Below, piece after piece: positions 54,687-63,828 of a stretch of DNA of 64,000 nucleotides (position 1 is the stretch's first letter; every line of letters begins with the position of its first letter). The position numbers and the translations under genes are program-made. Below the pieces are notes generated by a model. That model saw nothing but the letters and a program-made list of their open reading frames with translations, made no database searches and was not told the origin of the DNA. This DNA comes from Paenibacillus rigui (GTDB taxonomy: Bacteria > Bacillota > Bacilli > Paenibacillales > NBRC-103111), in the NCBI RefSeq assembly GCF_002234615.1, contig NZ_NMQW01000033.1:1-64000 (forward strand). Reading direction: 5' to 3'.

Positions 54687-54938
54687 AAAGCCCTCCTACT
54701 GATTTTGTACGAACTATTCTATTTTAGCTTGTTCCGGGTTGTCTCACAAGAGAGCAAAAGCTTGCACAGCACACAGGCTGCGGCAGTTCTGTCGAACGCC
54801 AACAATCGATGCTATTTGACATCTTCTGAAAAAGGGGTTGTCGAAAATTGTAAATTTGTATTGCTCTTTTAAGTAGAATCCTTTACATTTAAACTTAGGG
54901 TATTCTCAACTTCTGCAGAAAGAAGACGTGGTTGGAAA

Positions 54939-56060
54939 ATGCGATTGCTACCGCTAAGCATGGTTCGTCCCGGCATGAAGCTTGGGAAGAAAATATATAA
55001 TGAAGAAGGCTTGACCCTTCTTGGTGAGCAGGTCGAATTGACACAGATGCTCATACAGCGATTGGCTAAGCGAGGCATTGATTTTGTTTATATAGATGAT
55101 CCTAGAACGAACGATGTTGTTATTCCGGATATGATCAGTGAGGAAACCCGGCTTCGAGCGACTTCAGAGATTCGCAGCTCTTTTCGCAAATTGATGGATG
55201 ATTCCATGAAGCGTAATCTGAGCGGCTACACCCAGCTCGGGAAAAATTTCCGAGAGGTCATCAACCTGATTATCGATGATCTGAGCGGGCATCAGGATGC
55301 CATGATCATGCTGACGAATATCAGTGTGATGGATGATTATTTGTTTCAGCACTCGTTGAACGTATGTATTTACACGACGATGCTCGGTATGGCCAACGGC
55401 TACAGCCGTGACGAATTGGCGACGATTGGTCTTGGAGCCATGCTGCATGATATTGGAAAGACGCAAATTCCGATAGATATTCTCCGCAAGAACGGAGCTT
55501 TAACCCAAGATGAATTCGTGCTGATGAAAAAACATACGGAATTCGGCTTTCACCTGCTGAAGGATGAAGCCAATATTCCGCTGCTTGCAGCTCACTGCGC
55601 ATTTCAGCATCACGAGCGGATGGATGGAAGCGGCTATCCGAGAGGAATCAAGGGCAACGATATTCATGATTATGCCCGGTGGATCGGGCTGGTCGATTCC
55701 TACGACGCTATGACCACCCACAGGGTATACCGGAAGGCAATGCTTCCCCATCAAGCAATGGAGATTATATTTACCGGTACCTCAACGCTATACGAGCAAA
55801 AGAAAATTGAGCTGTTCCGCGATAAAATAGCGATCTATCCGATCGGTGTTACAGTGACCTTGAACACGGGAGAAACGGGCACGGTTGTCGGACTGAACAA
55901 TTTGGTCCCGCAAAGGCCTATCGTCCGGTTGTTTCAAAACGAGCAGGGCGAGGAATTGGCGGCACCGAAAGAAGTAGATTTATCCAAAAAGCTTTCCCTG
56001 ATGATTACAGGTGTGAACAATGATTCCGTTAACGACAATATGAATCTTCAAGCGAATTGA
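54939..56060 (+). CDS. HD-GYP domain phosphodiesterase
   Basis: A 373-residue protein built like the one at 48491. The N-terminal domain (1-130) starts MRLLPLSMVRPGMKLGKKIYNEEGLTLL-style (shown partly). HD-GYP follows with HSLNVCIYTTMLG, HDIGK, KKHTEFGFHLL, QHHERMDGSGYP and DSYDAMTTHRVY. The tail has VTLNTGETGTVVGLN. All catalytic motifs are intact, so c-di-GMP hydrolysis is expected. The ribosome binding site is weak (no GGAGG; TGGTTGG only), suggesting low translation. A terminator follows at 56062. Confidence 0.92.
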   Translation: MRLLPLSMVRPGMKLGKKIYNEEGLTLLGEQVELTQMLIQRLAKRGIDFVYIDDPRTNDVVIPDMISEETRLRATSEIRSSFRKLMDDSMKRNLSGYTQLGKNFREVINLIIDDLSGHQDAMIMLTNISVMDDYLFQHSLNVCIYTTMLGMANGYSRDELATIGLGAMLHDIGKTQIPIDILRKNGALTQDEFVLMKKHTEFGFHLLKDEANIPLLAAHCAFQHHERMDGSGYPRGIKGNDIHDYARWIGLVDSYDAMTTHRVYRKAMLPHQAMEIIFTGTSTLYEQKKIELFRDKIAIYPIGVTVTLNTGETGTVVGLNNLVPQRPIVRLFQNEQGEELAAPKEVDLSKKLSLMITGVNNDSVNDNMNLQAN

Positions 56061-56061
56061 G

Positions 56062-56085
56062 CCCAGGTTTCCTGGGTTTTTTTGT
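56062..56085 (+). terminator. short terminator after the HD-GYP gene
   Basis: CCCAGG-TTT-CCTGGG followed by seven T. Confidence 0.85.
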
Positions 56086-56255
56086 GCGTGCACATGTGTT
56101 CTGCAAGGAGGAACTGCCCCGTTATAATTGTGTCAGGCTGCGAAGTGAGAATAACCTTGTGCCTTGCATGCTTTGGTGGTTTAGTTTCATTTTGCTGCGT
56201 CATACGATACAATAGGTGGTAAAAATAATTTATAGAGTCAGGTGTGAAATTCAAC

Positions 56256-57380
56256 ATGATACATAAACTGAATCCCGTTCTACTTCCTATAACCCCGCAG
56301 AACGATCCGTGGGATCCGATCCGGTCGCTGCAGAAGCACGGCAAGCATTTGTTAACGAGTGTGGAGCTTACGGTAACAAATCTGTGCAATATGCGGTGCG
56401 AGCATTGCGCGGTGGGGGAGACGCTAACGATGACGGAAGGCCCCCGGATTCCTGTGGACACCATTCTGCGCAAGCTGGATGAGGTGGAGCATTTGGAAAC
56501 GATCAGCATCACGGGCGGGGAGCCGAGCTACCATGAAGCTACGGTGCGGGATTACATTGTTCCTATTCTGAAATACGCCAGAGCCCGCGGGGTTCGCTCT
56601 CAAATCAATTCCAATCTTACCTTGGACTTGGCCCGATACGAGCTGTTGGCCCCTTTCCTGGACGTAATGCACATTTCCTTTAACTACGTGCAGCCAGAGG
56701 ATTTTCATGAGGTCGGATTTGCCCGGGCTGGCCGCAGTGTCAAGCATGAAACGGCTGCAAAGCTGTATGAGCGGATGATTGAAAATACGATTGAATTAAG
56801 CCGCGGCGGCATGTTCGTATCGGCGGAATCCATGATTAACTATCGTACGCATGAAAAGCTGACAGATATCCATAGACTAATCGTAAAGATGGGCTGCAAA
56901 CGTCATGAGGTGCATCCGATGTATCCGAGCTCTTTCGCTTCCAATCTGCCGGTGCTTTCGTTGGATCAGTTCCGCGCATCCATTCATAAGCTTCTCGATG
57001 AGCGTGACCGTGAGCTCTGGATGCTGTTCGGGACGCTTCCCTATTACGCCTGCAGCCCGCATGAGGAAGACCGCCGTATGATTCGCAGATTAAGGGAAGA
57101 ACCTAATGTTACGGTTCGTAATGATCCGGATGGACGGAACCGGTTGAATGTGAACCTGTTCACCGGAGATGTTTACGTAACCGACTTTTCAGACGTGCCC
57201 GCTTTGGGCAATATACACTCGGATACGCTGGAGGAAGTGTTCTCGAGGTGGGGAGAGCATCCGTTGAATGCCTCCGTCAATTGCTATTGTCCAGCTGCAA
57301 ATTGCTGCGGACCAAACCTTTTGGTCGCTGATACGTATTATAAGGAAGTCGACTTTACTACAAGGAAAGCCGTAGTCTGA
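56256..57380 (+). CDS. yfkAB: YfkAB-like radical SAM protein
   Basis: A 374-residue radical SAM enzyme. The cluster motif CNMRCEHC (C-x3-C-x2-C) is followed by ITGGEPSY for SAM binding. The C-terminal part (SNYCYCPAANCCG-like, here NCYCPAANCCGPN) has extra Cys that could bind a second cluster. It matches the YfkA/YfkB family of Bacillus, where the single protein was once annotated as two. Substrate unknown. An ATG start at 56256 is better spaced than the GTG at 56244. Confidence 0.85.
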   Translation: MIHKLNPVLLPITPQNDPWDPIRSLQKHGKHLLTSVELTVTNLCNMRCEHCAVGETLTMTEGPRIPVDTILRKLDEVEHLETISITGGEPSYHEATVRDYIVPILKYARARGVRSQINSNLTLDLARYELLAPFLDVMHISFNYVQPEDFHEVGFARAGRSVKHETAAKLYERMIENTIELSRGGMFVSAESMINYRTHEKLTDIHRLIVKMGCKRHEVHPMYPSSFASNLPVLSLDQFRASIHKLLDERDRELWMLFGTLPYYACSPHEEDRRMIRRLREEPNVTVRNDPDGRNRLNVNLFTGDVYVTDFSDVPALGNIHSDTLEEVFSRWGEHPLNASVNCYCPAANCCGPNLLVADTYYKEVDFTTRKAVV

Positions 57381-57429
57381 AATCGACTAAAAAATCCTAA
57401 GGGTAGAAACGAAAAGGAGTTTGAGTTCA

Positions 57430-58809
57430 TTGCCAGATCATAGTAGCAGCTTCGATTGGGGACTTATATCACTAAACATGATTTTAGTTGTATTTCTTGT
57501 TTTCTTGAACGGATTTTTCGTAGCGGCCGAGTTTGCGCTCGTGAAGGTCCGTCAATCCCGCTTGCAGCAGCTTCAAAATGAAGGCGTGGGAAGAGCCAAA
57601 TACGCGCTGGCGGTCACCAAGAAGATGGATGCGTATTTATCTGCCACACAGCTCGGGATAACGCTTGCTTCTCTTGGCTTAGGCTGGGTAGGGGAACCGG
57701 CGATTTCCCACTTGATTATAGATCCGCTGTTTGCCAAGCTGCATTGGTCGAATGCGTGGTTTAGTTCCGCGTTGTCCGTCTTTATAGGCTTCGTCGTAAT
57801 TACCTTCATGCATATCGTGCTGGGCGAGCTAGCTCCCAAATCGTTGGCGATTCAAAAGTCTGAAGGCACCTCCTTGTGGCTGTCCGGGCCTTTGCTTGTA
57901 TTTTATAAAATATTTTTCCCCGTCATCTTTGTGCTGAACGGCGCGGCCAACCGGCTGTTAAAGCTGGTCGGGGTACAGCCTGCAACCGAGCATGAGGCGG
58001 CGCACACGGAAGAAGAGATCCGCATTCTGATGGATCAGAGTGCGCGCAGCGGTCACATCGACAAGGATGAGATGGCGCTGTTTGATAATATCTTTGAGTT
58101 CTCGGACCGTGTGGCCAGGGAAATTATGCTTCCCCGCACGGATATGGATTGCTTGTTCACCGAGCATTCCTTTGCCGATAACTTGAAGGTGGTATACAAA
58201 TCGAAGCATACGCGATACCCAGTTGCAACGGAGGATAAAGACAATATTATCGGTTTCGTCCACATTACCGATTTGTTGACTGCGGATCCGGATGAAGAGC
58301 ATGATTTGAAATCGTTTGTCCGTCCGGTGCTGATGGTGCCGGAATCGATGGAAATCAGTCACGTGCTGAAGCTGATGCAGCGCAAAGCATCGCAGCTGGT
58401 CATCATCGTTGACGAGTATGGCGGTACGGCCGGCATGCTGACGACAGAAGATATTTTGGAAGAAATCGTCGGCGAAATTCATGACGAATTCGATGAGAAC
58501 GAGCGGCCGGACGTCGAGAAGAAAGGGGATTCCTATTCGGTTGACGGCAGAGTACTGCTGGAGGACCTGGATGACCTGCTGTCATTGGGTATTGAGGACG
58601 ATGAGGTAGACTCCATTGGAGGCTGGTTGTTCACGAAGATGGAGGGCACCATATCCAAAGGCAAGAAGCTGGAGCACGGTAATTTTACCTTTGAAATTAT
58701 CGAGGCACGGAAGCTGAGGATCACAAGGGTACTGATTACCCGTAAAAATACGATTGGTCCTATCATCGGGCAAGGAGAAGTGAAGCTGGAGGGGCAAGAG
58801 TCGAAGTAA
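57430..58809 (+). CDS. CNNM/CBS/CorC_HlyC family transporter-like protein
   Basis: About 459 residues. The CNNM (DUF21) membrane domain occupies 1-195 with [21 protein letters not shown] and [11 protein letters not shown]. Paired CBS domains lie at about 215-335 ([45 protein letters not shown]). A CorC_HlyC domain (about 350-440) has GWLFTKMEG. Family members affect Mg2+ or other cation export. Both TTG codons at 57421 and 57430 are possible; AAGGAG is 11 bp before the second. The permease-like gene ytvI follows 17 bp downstream. Confidence 0.9.
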   Translation: MPDHSSSFDWGLISLNMILVVFLVFLNGFFVAAEFALVKVRQSRLQQLQNEGVGRAKYALAVTKKMDAYLSATQLGITLASLGLGWVGEPAISHLIIDPLFAKLHWSNAWFSSALSVFIGFVVITFMHIVLGELAPKSLAIQKSEGTSLWLSGPLLVFYKIFFPVIFVLNGAANRLLKLVGVQPATEHEAAHTEEEIRILMDQSARSGHIDKDEMALFDNIFEFSDRVAREIMLPRTDMDCLFTEHSFADNLKVVYKSKHTRYPVATEDKDNIIGFVHITDLLTADPDEEHDLKSFVRPVLMVPESMEISHVLKLMQRKASQLVIIVDEYGGTAGMLTTEDILEEIVGEIHDEFDENERPDVEKKGDSYSVDGRVLLEDLDDLLSLGIEDDEVDSIGGWLFTKMEGTISKGKKLEHGNFTFEIIEARKLRITRVLITRKNTIGPIIGQGEVKLEGQESK

Positions 58810-58826
58810 GGGGGAGCTTCCGAATC

Positions 58827-59876
58827 ATGTCATTGCGAACGATTCTATTTTGCGCTATGGGCATTGTGCTGCTGTATGGATTGTTTACCATCGGATTTCC
58901 GTTTTTGTTGGCCATGCTCATAGCGATATTCCTTGAACCTTTGGTACAGTTTGCAGTGAAATACGGTCGAATGAACCGGGTGCTCGCTGCTATCGTTATC
59001 TGTACCCTGTTTACAGGGATGGTGCTTGGCTTTTTCTCATTAATCGGATTCAAGATGGTATCAGAGACGATTCAATTTTGGAAAAATGCACCGGATTATT
59101 TGAATGATGCAAAGCTGTTTTTCGATGATACGACAGAGAAAACGCGATTGTTTTACAGCACGCTGCCGCATGGACTGGCAGAGCAGCTTCAAGGCTTTGT
59201 AGAAACGGGCATTAACACCGTGACGGAAAACCTGAAGGGCATCCTCACCGCCATTTCTTCGTACTTCCTGAATGTAGCGAAGACGATTCCGAATATGCTT
59301 ATTTTCTTCGTCGTGTTCGTGATCGGGCTGTACTTAATTTCGATCAGTTTGCCTAACCTGCTTCAATCGTTTCTGCGATTATTCGAGAACAAATCCCAAC
59401 CGAAGGTAATGAGCGTACTGAACGATCTGCGCCGCGCGATCCTCGGGTTTCTTTTCGCTCAATTTCTGATCAGCTTGCTTACCTATATCGTGACCTTAAT
59501 CGGTCTGCTCTTCCTCCGGGTGGATTACCCGTTAGCGATTGCGCTGCTTATCGTCATAGTGGATATTTTGCCCATCTTGGGTACAAGCGCGGTGCTCGTT
59601 CCGTGGGCCATCTACAGTATGCTGGCAGGGAATATGCATTTAGGGATTGGACTTATCATTTTACTCGTGTTCATTATGATTTTCCGTAAGCTGATCGAAC
59701 CGAAAATTATCGGGGATGCCGTCGGGATCAATGCTTTGGCGGCATTGGTCAGCATGTATGTCGGCTTTAAGCTGATAGGAGTCATCGGTCTGATTCTCGG
59801 ACCCGTCATCATTATCGTTTATCAAGCGCTGCGGCGAATCGGATTACTCAAAATTAATATTAAGCTTGACGCCTAG
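58827..59876 (+). CDS. ytvI: sporulation membrane protein YtvI (AI-2E transporter family)
   Basis: A 349-residue membrane protein with about seven to eight TM helices. The family motif is LPILGTSAVLVPWAIYSMLAGN, and the C-terminal block is EPKIIGDAVGINALAALVSMYVGFKLIGVIGLILGP. The soluble insert after the second helix pair (about 75-140) is typical of YtvI. B. subtilis ytvI is sporulation-linked. It lies in the same transcript as the CorC-like gene, with a terminator after it. Confidence 0.85.
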   Translation: MSLRTILFCAMGIVLLYGLFTIGFPFLLAMLIAIFLEPLVQFAVKYGRMNRVLAAIVICTLFTGMVLGFFSLIGFKMVSETIQFWKNAPDYLNDAKLFFDDTTEKTRLFYSTLPHGLAEQLQGFVETGINTVTENLKGILTAISSYFLNVAKTIPNMLIFFVVFVIGLYLISISLPNLLQSFLRLFENKSQPKVMSVLNDLRRAILGFLFAQFLISLLTYIVTLIGLLFLRVDYPLAIALLIVIVDILPILGTSAVLVPWAIYSMLAGNMHLGIGLIILLVFIMIFRKLIEPKIIGDAVGINALAALVSMYVGFKLIGVIGLILGPVIIIVYQALRRIGLLKINIKLDA

Positions 59877-59880
59877 ATGG

Positions 59881-59921
59881 AGACGGGCCTGATCGATTAT
59901 CGACAGGGCCCGTCTTTTTTG
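59881..59921 (+). terminator. terminator after ytvI
   Basis: AGACGGGCC-T-G pairs with CAGGGCCCGTCT (one mismatch), then six T. Confidence 0.9.
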
Positions 59922-60011
59922 TGCATAGAAAATTTAGTAAGCATAATGGACGAGAAGAGTCAGATATAAATATGGGGAACAGAAACTCATAACCCAGGAA
60001 AGAAGGCATTC

Positions 60012-60215
60012 ATGGTGAATCAGGTAAAAGTATGGTTTCCCTATATCAGTCCGCATGATCCTTGTCCGCCTATCTATGAGAAAACGTATTATACCCCGCC
60101 CAATTTGTTTATCACGTTTCAGCCTATGAACCTTCCCCAATTTTCTCCGCACGAGGCGTTGAGGCATGGGACGCTGTGGCCTGCGCTTTACAGCCCTTAT
60201 GAGCCCAATTGCTAA
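60012..60215 (+). CDS. cotJA: CotJA, spore coat associated protein
   Basis: A 67-residue protein with the CotJA hallmark of Pro-, Tyr- and Cys-rich sequence: PPIYEKTYYTPPNLFITFQPMNLPQFSP, then LRHGTLWPALYSPY (parts shown). It is required with CotJC in the inner coat. First gene of cotJABC, followed 28 bp later by cotJB. The promoter should be sigma-E; AT-rich sequence with CATAATG at 59950-ish is a poor match, so I do not call it. Confidence 0.93.
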   Translation: MVNQVKVWFPYISPHDPCPPIYEKTYYTPPNLFITFQPMNLPQFSPHEALRHGTLWPALYSPYEPNC

Positions 60216-60243
60216 GTGAGGCAATGGAAAGGAGTGAACCGCA

Positions 60244-60513
60244 TTGTCCGCAGAAAAACAAATGCCTCAGCATTTTTACACGATGCTGCAGGAGCTGCAA
60301 ACCGTTGACTTCGTGTTGGTGGAGCTGACGCTCTATCTGGATACGCATCCTCTGGATGGGCAGGCTCTCCAGCAGTACAATCACTGTGCACAGCAGCGAA
60401 TGCAGATCGCTCACCAGTTCGAACGGGAATTCGGTCCATTGAAGAGCTACGGCCAGAGCTTCTCCGCTCACCCTTGGCAGTGGGTCAACACCCCTTGGCC
60501 CTGGCAGGTATAG
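60244..60513 (+). CDS. cotJB: CotJB, spore coat protein
   Basis: An 89-residue protein of the CotJB family: FYTMLQELQTVDFVLVELTLYLDTHP, then ALQQYNHCAQQRMQIAHQFEREFGPL, ending WVNTPWPWQV. The Trp/Pro-rich end is diagnostic. The start is TTG at 60244 behind GGAAAGGAG. Encoded between cotJA and cotJC. Confidence 0.93.
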   Translation: MSAEKQMPQHFYTMLQELQTVDFVLVELTLYLDTHPLDGQALQQYNHCAQQRMQIAHQFEREFGPLKSYGQSFSAHPWQWVNTPWPWQV

Positions 60514-60556
60514 CTGTTGTGGAGCTCGATAATCTAAGGGAGGGGAGATCGGACGC

Positions 60557-61126
60557 ATGTGGATCTATGAGAAGAAGCTGCAGTACCCGGTACGTGTAAG
60601 CAAATGCGATCCCCATATGGCAAAGCTCCTGTTGGAGCAGTACGGAGGGGCCGACGGGGAGCTGGCCGCTGCGCTGCGTTATTTGAATCAACGCTATACG
60701 ATACCCGATAAGGTGATAGGCTTGCTGACGGATATTGGCACCGAGGAGTTTGCCCATCTGGAAATGATCGCCACAATGGTTTATAAGCTGACAAAAGATG
60801 CGACGATTGAGCAAATTAAGGCCGCTGGTCTGGAGGAGCATTACGTCAGCCATGACCGGGCTTTGTTTTATAGCAATGCCGCTGGAGTGCCATGGACGGC
60901 AGCCTATATTCAGGCGAAGGGGGACCCCATCGCTGATTTGTATGAGGATATTGCAGCGGAGGAGAAGGCAAGGGCGACTTATCAGTGGTTAATTGATATG
61001 ACCGATGATGTGGATTTGCAGGACAGCTTGAAATTTCTAAGGGAGAGAGAGATCATTCATTCGTTGCGCTTCCACGAAGCGGTCGAAATATTGAAGACGG
61101 AGCGGGATGCGAAAAAAATTTTTTAA
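60557..61126 (+). CDS. cotJC: CotJC, manganese catalase-like spore coat protein
   Basis: A 189-residue ferritin-like protein of the Mn-catalase family. Metal Glu/His ligands appear in GGADGELAAALRYLNQRY, TDIGTEEFAHLEMIATMV, DIAAEEKARATYQWLID and EIIHSLRFHEAVEIL. It starts MWIYEKKLQYPV as CotJC does. It assembles into the spore coat under mother-cell control. Terminator downstream at 61155. Confidence 0.94.
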   Translation: MWIYEKKLQYPVRVSKCDPHMAKLLLEQYGGADGELAAALRYLNQRYTIPDKVIGLLTDIGTEEFAHLEMIATMVYKLTKDATIEQIKAAGLEEHYVSHDRALFYSNAAGVPWTAAYIQAKGDPIADLYEDIAAEEKARATYQWLIDMTDDVDLQDSLKFLREREIIHSLRFHEAVEILKTERDAKKIF

Positions 61127-61154
61127 CGGGAGGAACACCATCCACTCTAAGCCT

Positions 61155-61201
61155 AAAGCCTCTAAAAACTGCCTCCACAAGGCAGGATTAGGGGCTTTTC
61201 A
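61155..61201 (+). terminator. terminator of cotJABC
   Basis: AAAGCCTCTAA (61155-61165) pairs with TTAGGGGCTTT (61188-61198), enclosing CTGCCT/AGGCAG, then TTC. Confidence 0.78.
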
Positions 61202-61342
61202 CCTCTTGAAAGGCGCTGATAGAGGTTTTCTCAGTCGCGGAATAAACAACTGCGAAAAACTAGAAATTAATGATTTAATTTACAAATATTGTATATAATA
61301 ACAGAAAGGATATTCTAAGTTAGAAGAAATGAGGAGATTGGG

Positions 61343-61852
61343 ATTCATATCAGCATCGCAGTCATATCCCTGTTCTTTTTGGCCGCATCCCAGGCATGGA
61401 GGCGATTTTACGATTATCATGCGACAATCTTGTTCATGATTTCGGGAAACCTGCTGCATTTATTTTTCTCGAGTCAATATATGGTATGGTATTTTGTTCC
61501 CGATAATGCGGCTTACCCCGTACATACTGAGCTCGTATACACCTTCATTATTTTTCCGGCGACGGTCCTGCTTTTTTTGGACAGGTATCCGAAGTCCGGC
61601 AAGTGGAAGCAGTTAATCTACTTGGCTTGGTGGGTCCTTATTTATTCGGCATGCGAGTGGGTGCTGTCCGAGACAGGACGGATCGTGTACGACCACGACT
61701 GGAGCTGGGCCTGGTCTACCATCTTTGACTGCATGATGTTCCCCATGCTGCTCCTGCATCACCGTAACCCGATATTGGCATACGGCTTATCCGTTCTTAT
61801 CGTTGTGGCCCTGGTCTATGGATTTCATGTACCGATGAGTACGGTGCTCTAG
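61343..61852 (+). CDS. CBO0543-like small membrane protein, probable ATT start
   Basis: A membrane protein with five hydrophobic helices. The pattern WRRFYDYHATILFMISGNLLH, then YMVWYF, then EWVLSETGRIVYDHDWSWAWSTIFDCMMFPMLLLHH (parts) fits the CBO0543 family of Bacilli, usually about 165 residues. The best reading begins at an ATT at 61343 (encoding M-HISIAVISLFFLAASQ), 6 bp after GAGGAG. It gives 169 residues and the first helix the family has. The next start, TTG at 61379, would cut that helix and has no ribosome binding site. Confidence 0.7.
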   Translation: MHISIAVISLFFLAASQAWRRFYDYHATILFMISGNLLHLFFSSQYMVWYFVPDNAAYPVHTELVYTFIIFPATVLLFLDRYPKSGKWKQLIYLAWWVLIYSACEWVLSETGRIVYDHDWSWAWSTIFDCMMFPMLLLHHRNPILAYGLSVLIVVALVYGFHVPMSTVL

Positions 61853-61963
61853 CACGATATTGATGCCGGGCAGATAACTCCATGGTACCTTCCACCGTTT
61901 GACATTCTATACGAATCGTGATTGTATAGAACGTGAAACGTGATGATCAGGGGAGGGAAAGTT

Positions 61964-62635
61964 TTGCAAGCGACATTTGAAAAACCGGATGCCATGATTT
62001 TTGATTTGGATGGCACCCTGTTCCAGACAGAAACACTGCTGCTGCCAGCATACCATGCCATGTTCGATACGCTCCGGGCAGAAGGACTGTACAAGGGGGA
62101 AACTCCGCCGGAGAGCCTGATCCTGGGCAGCCTGGGAATGCTCCTGGAGCATATTTGGCAGCGCGTGATGCCGGACGTGGATCCAGCGGTGCACCGGCGT
62201 GCAGACAGCCTGCTGCTGGACTATCAATTGGAGGGACTGCGACAGGGCGACGGCCGGATGTACGATTCGGTTGCCGATACATTGTCCAGGCTGCGCAGCC
62301 AAGGCGTCAGGCTGTTCGTAGCGAGCAACGGACTGGAGCCCTATGTTAAAGGTGTTGTCGAGCATAAAGGGCTGGCTCCGCTATTTGAAGGCTTGTACAG
62401 CGCAGGAGAATTCCAGACCCGATCCAAGGTCGATTTGGTTCGGATGCTGATGGATACTTATGATGTGCGCTCCGCCTGGATGGTGGGGGACCGCTCCTCG
62501 GATGTGGAGGCGGGCTTGAAGAATGGGCTAACCGTGATCGGCTGCGATTATGCAGGCTTCCGTAAAGAAGGCGAGCTGGAGGGGGCGCATGCCATCCTTT
62601 CCCATTTTGAAGAACTCGCGGCACTTATAAAATAA
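61964..62635 (+). CDS. HAD-superfamily phosphatase, phosphoglycolate-phosphatase-like
   Basis: A 223-residue HAD hydrolase. Motif I is FDLDGTLFQTE (Asp nucleophile and acid), motif II is VASNG with Asn for Ser/Thr context, motif III Lys is in TRSKVDLVRM, and motif IV is VGDRSSDVEAG. A helical cap domain covers about 20-90. It resembles Gph/PpaX-type enzymes, with substrate uncertain. The start is TTG at 61964, 7 bp after GGGGAGGG. Single gene with its own terminator. Confidence 0.85.
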   Translation: MQATFEKPDAMIFDLDGTLFQTETLLLPAYHAMFDTLRAEGLYKGETPPESLILGSLGMLLEHIWQRVMPDVDPAVHRRADSLLLDYQLEGLRQGDGRMYDSVADTLSRLRSQGVRLFVASNGLEPYVKGVVEHKGLAPLFEGLYSAGEFQTRSKVDLVRMLMDTYDVRSAWMVGDRSSDVEAGLKNGLTVIGCDYAGFRKEGELEGAHAILSHFEELAALIK

Positions 62636-62639
62636 ACCA

Positions 62640-62675
62640 AGCATAGCAGGCTATTCCGCCTGCTATGCTTTTTTC
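62640..62675. terminator. bidirectional terminator
   Basis: GCATAGCAGG (62641-62650) / CCTGCTATGC (62659-62668), then six T. Convergent with the YheC/D-like gene. Confidence 0.9.
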
Positions 62676-62712
62676 GTTGCCGAACCAAGACAAGCTTGGA
62701 TTCGACTCAATC

Positions 62713-63822
62713 TTATTCTTTCTTGCTTTTCTTCCTCTTCATCAGCCACGAGGCATATTCCAGCGGGCGGGTAATCGCTTTACGGTACGTTTCCGTCTCA
62801 CCGATTTTATGAAACACTTCCCGGGACGGCTTCGGATTGACTTCCAGCAGCCATACCTTGCCTTTGGGATCAATGGCCAAATCGATGCCGATCTCGACCT
62901 GTTGACCGAATTTTTTCTCAATAAATTCCGCGACATTCATGCCGAGCTTGTAGGCTTCTTCTTTAATCTCCTCCACCTTGGCTTGATTCTCAAAGCGGAG
63001 AAGCAGCAAGGTATCCATAGGTACAGCCGTGCCGCCGCCATGCAGGTTGGAAGTCACGGAATTGCGGGGTCCGACACGTCCCGCGCAGCCGGTAATTTCC
63101 CATTCGCCCTTGCCGTTCTTTTGCACAAGCATACGGAAATCATGGACCCGCCCGTCCTTTAGCGAAAGGGGGATTCCCTGCTGTACAATATACCGGTCGT
63201 TCAGCTTCCAGGTGCTGAGTTTGGCCGATATTTGCATCTCGTACACCCTTTGAGGGCGGATGATATGCCGGTTTTGGTCGCGGCCCTGCATCAAGAATCC
63301 GGAGCCGTGGGTCATTTGCAGACGGATGATGCCCCGGCCTCCGGTACCGCTGCGAGGCTTCAAATAAATCCGTTGGTATTTTTTCAAAAATTGGATCAGC
63401 TCTTTACTGCCGTTATAGCGCACGGTTGCCGGTAAATGGGAGGCGATCTCCTCATTTTCGGATAAAATTTGATGCATGGACCATTTATTGGCAAGCGGGT
63501 TGCTGAGATATTTTAATCTTCTATTGTACTGAGAACGGAACCTGCTAATTTTGCGGTAATTTTCCATCCCGTGATAACGGCAGCGGTCGTAGATCAGCTC
63601 TGGAAAATAGGTCCATTTGCGCTGCCATTTGCGCGCAGCCGTGTTATAGTAAAGAGCTTGAATTCTGGACTTGGACGCGTGAATGTCGTCCGGAGTAAAG
63701 ACGAGCACCTCGATGCCCATCTTTTGTCCGTAGATCGACAGCTTGCGGAAAAAAGAAAGCTCCTCGAGCTTTCTTTCCTCCAGATACATAGCCAAGACGC
63801 CTAATTGGTAGGGGGGATTCAC
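62713..63822 (-). CDS. YheC/YheD-like endospore coat-associated ATP-grasp protein
   Basis: A 369-residue protein of the YheC/YheD family. The N-terminal part opens QLGVLAMYLEER as usual. The ATP-grasp region (about 120-350) has YLKPRSGTGGRGIIRL for nucleotide binding, RDQNRHI, VHDFRMLVQKNGKGEWEITGCAGRVG, and IGIDLAIDPKGKVWLLEVNPKPSR for the metal site. It is probably an amide- or ligase-type enzyme; the known link is to the spore coat. The GTG start is 6 bp after the stop of the next gene, so they form an operon. Confidence 0.9.
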   Translation of the reverse strand: MNPPYQLGVLAMYLEERKLEELSFFRKLSIYGQKMGIEVLVFTPDDIHASKSRIQALYYNTAARKWQRKWTYFPELIYDRCRYHGMENYRKISRFRSQYNRRLKYLSNPLANKWSMHQILSENEEIASHLPATVRYNGSKELIQFLKKYQRIYLKPRSGTGGRGIIRLQMTHGSGFLMQGRDQNRHIIRPQRVYEMQISAKLSTWKLNDRYIVQQGIPLSLKDGRVHDFRMLVQKNGKGEWEITGCAGRVGPRNSVTSNLHGGGTAVPMDTLLLLRFENQAKVEEIKEEAYKLGMNVAEFIEKKFGQQVEIGIDLAIDPKGKVWLLEVNPKPSREVFHKIGETETYRKAITRPLEYASWLMKRKKSKKE

Positions 63823-63828
63823 ATTAAA

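Noticed and set aside
54836-54860. End of a second MITE-like element (GGGGTTGTCGAAAA)
   Set aside because: Only one end-like string is present, without a partner inverted repeat nearby. Chance similarity cannot be excluded.
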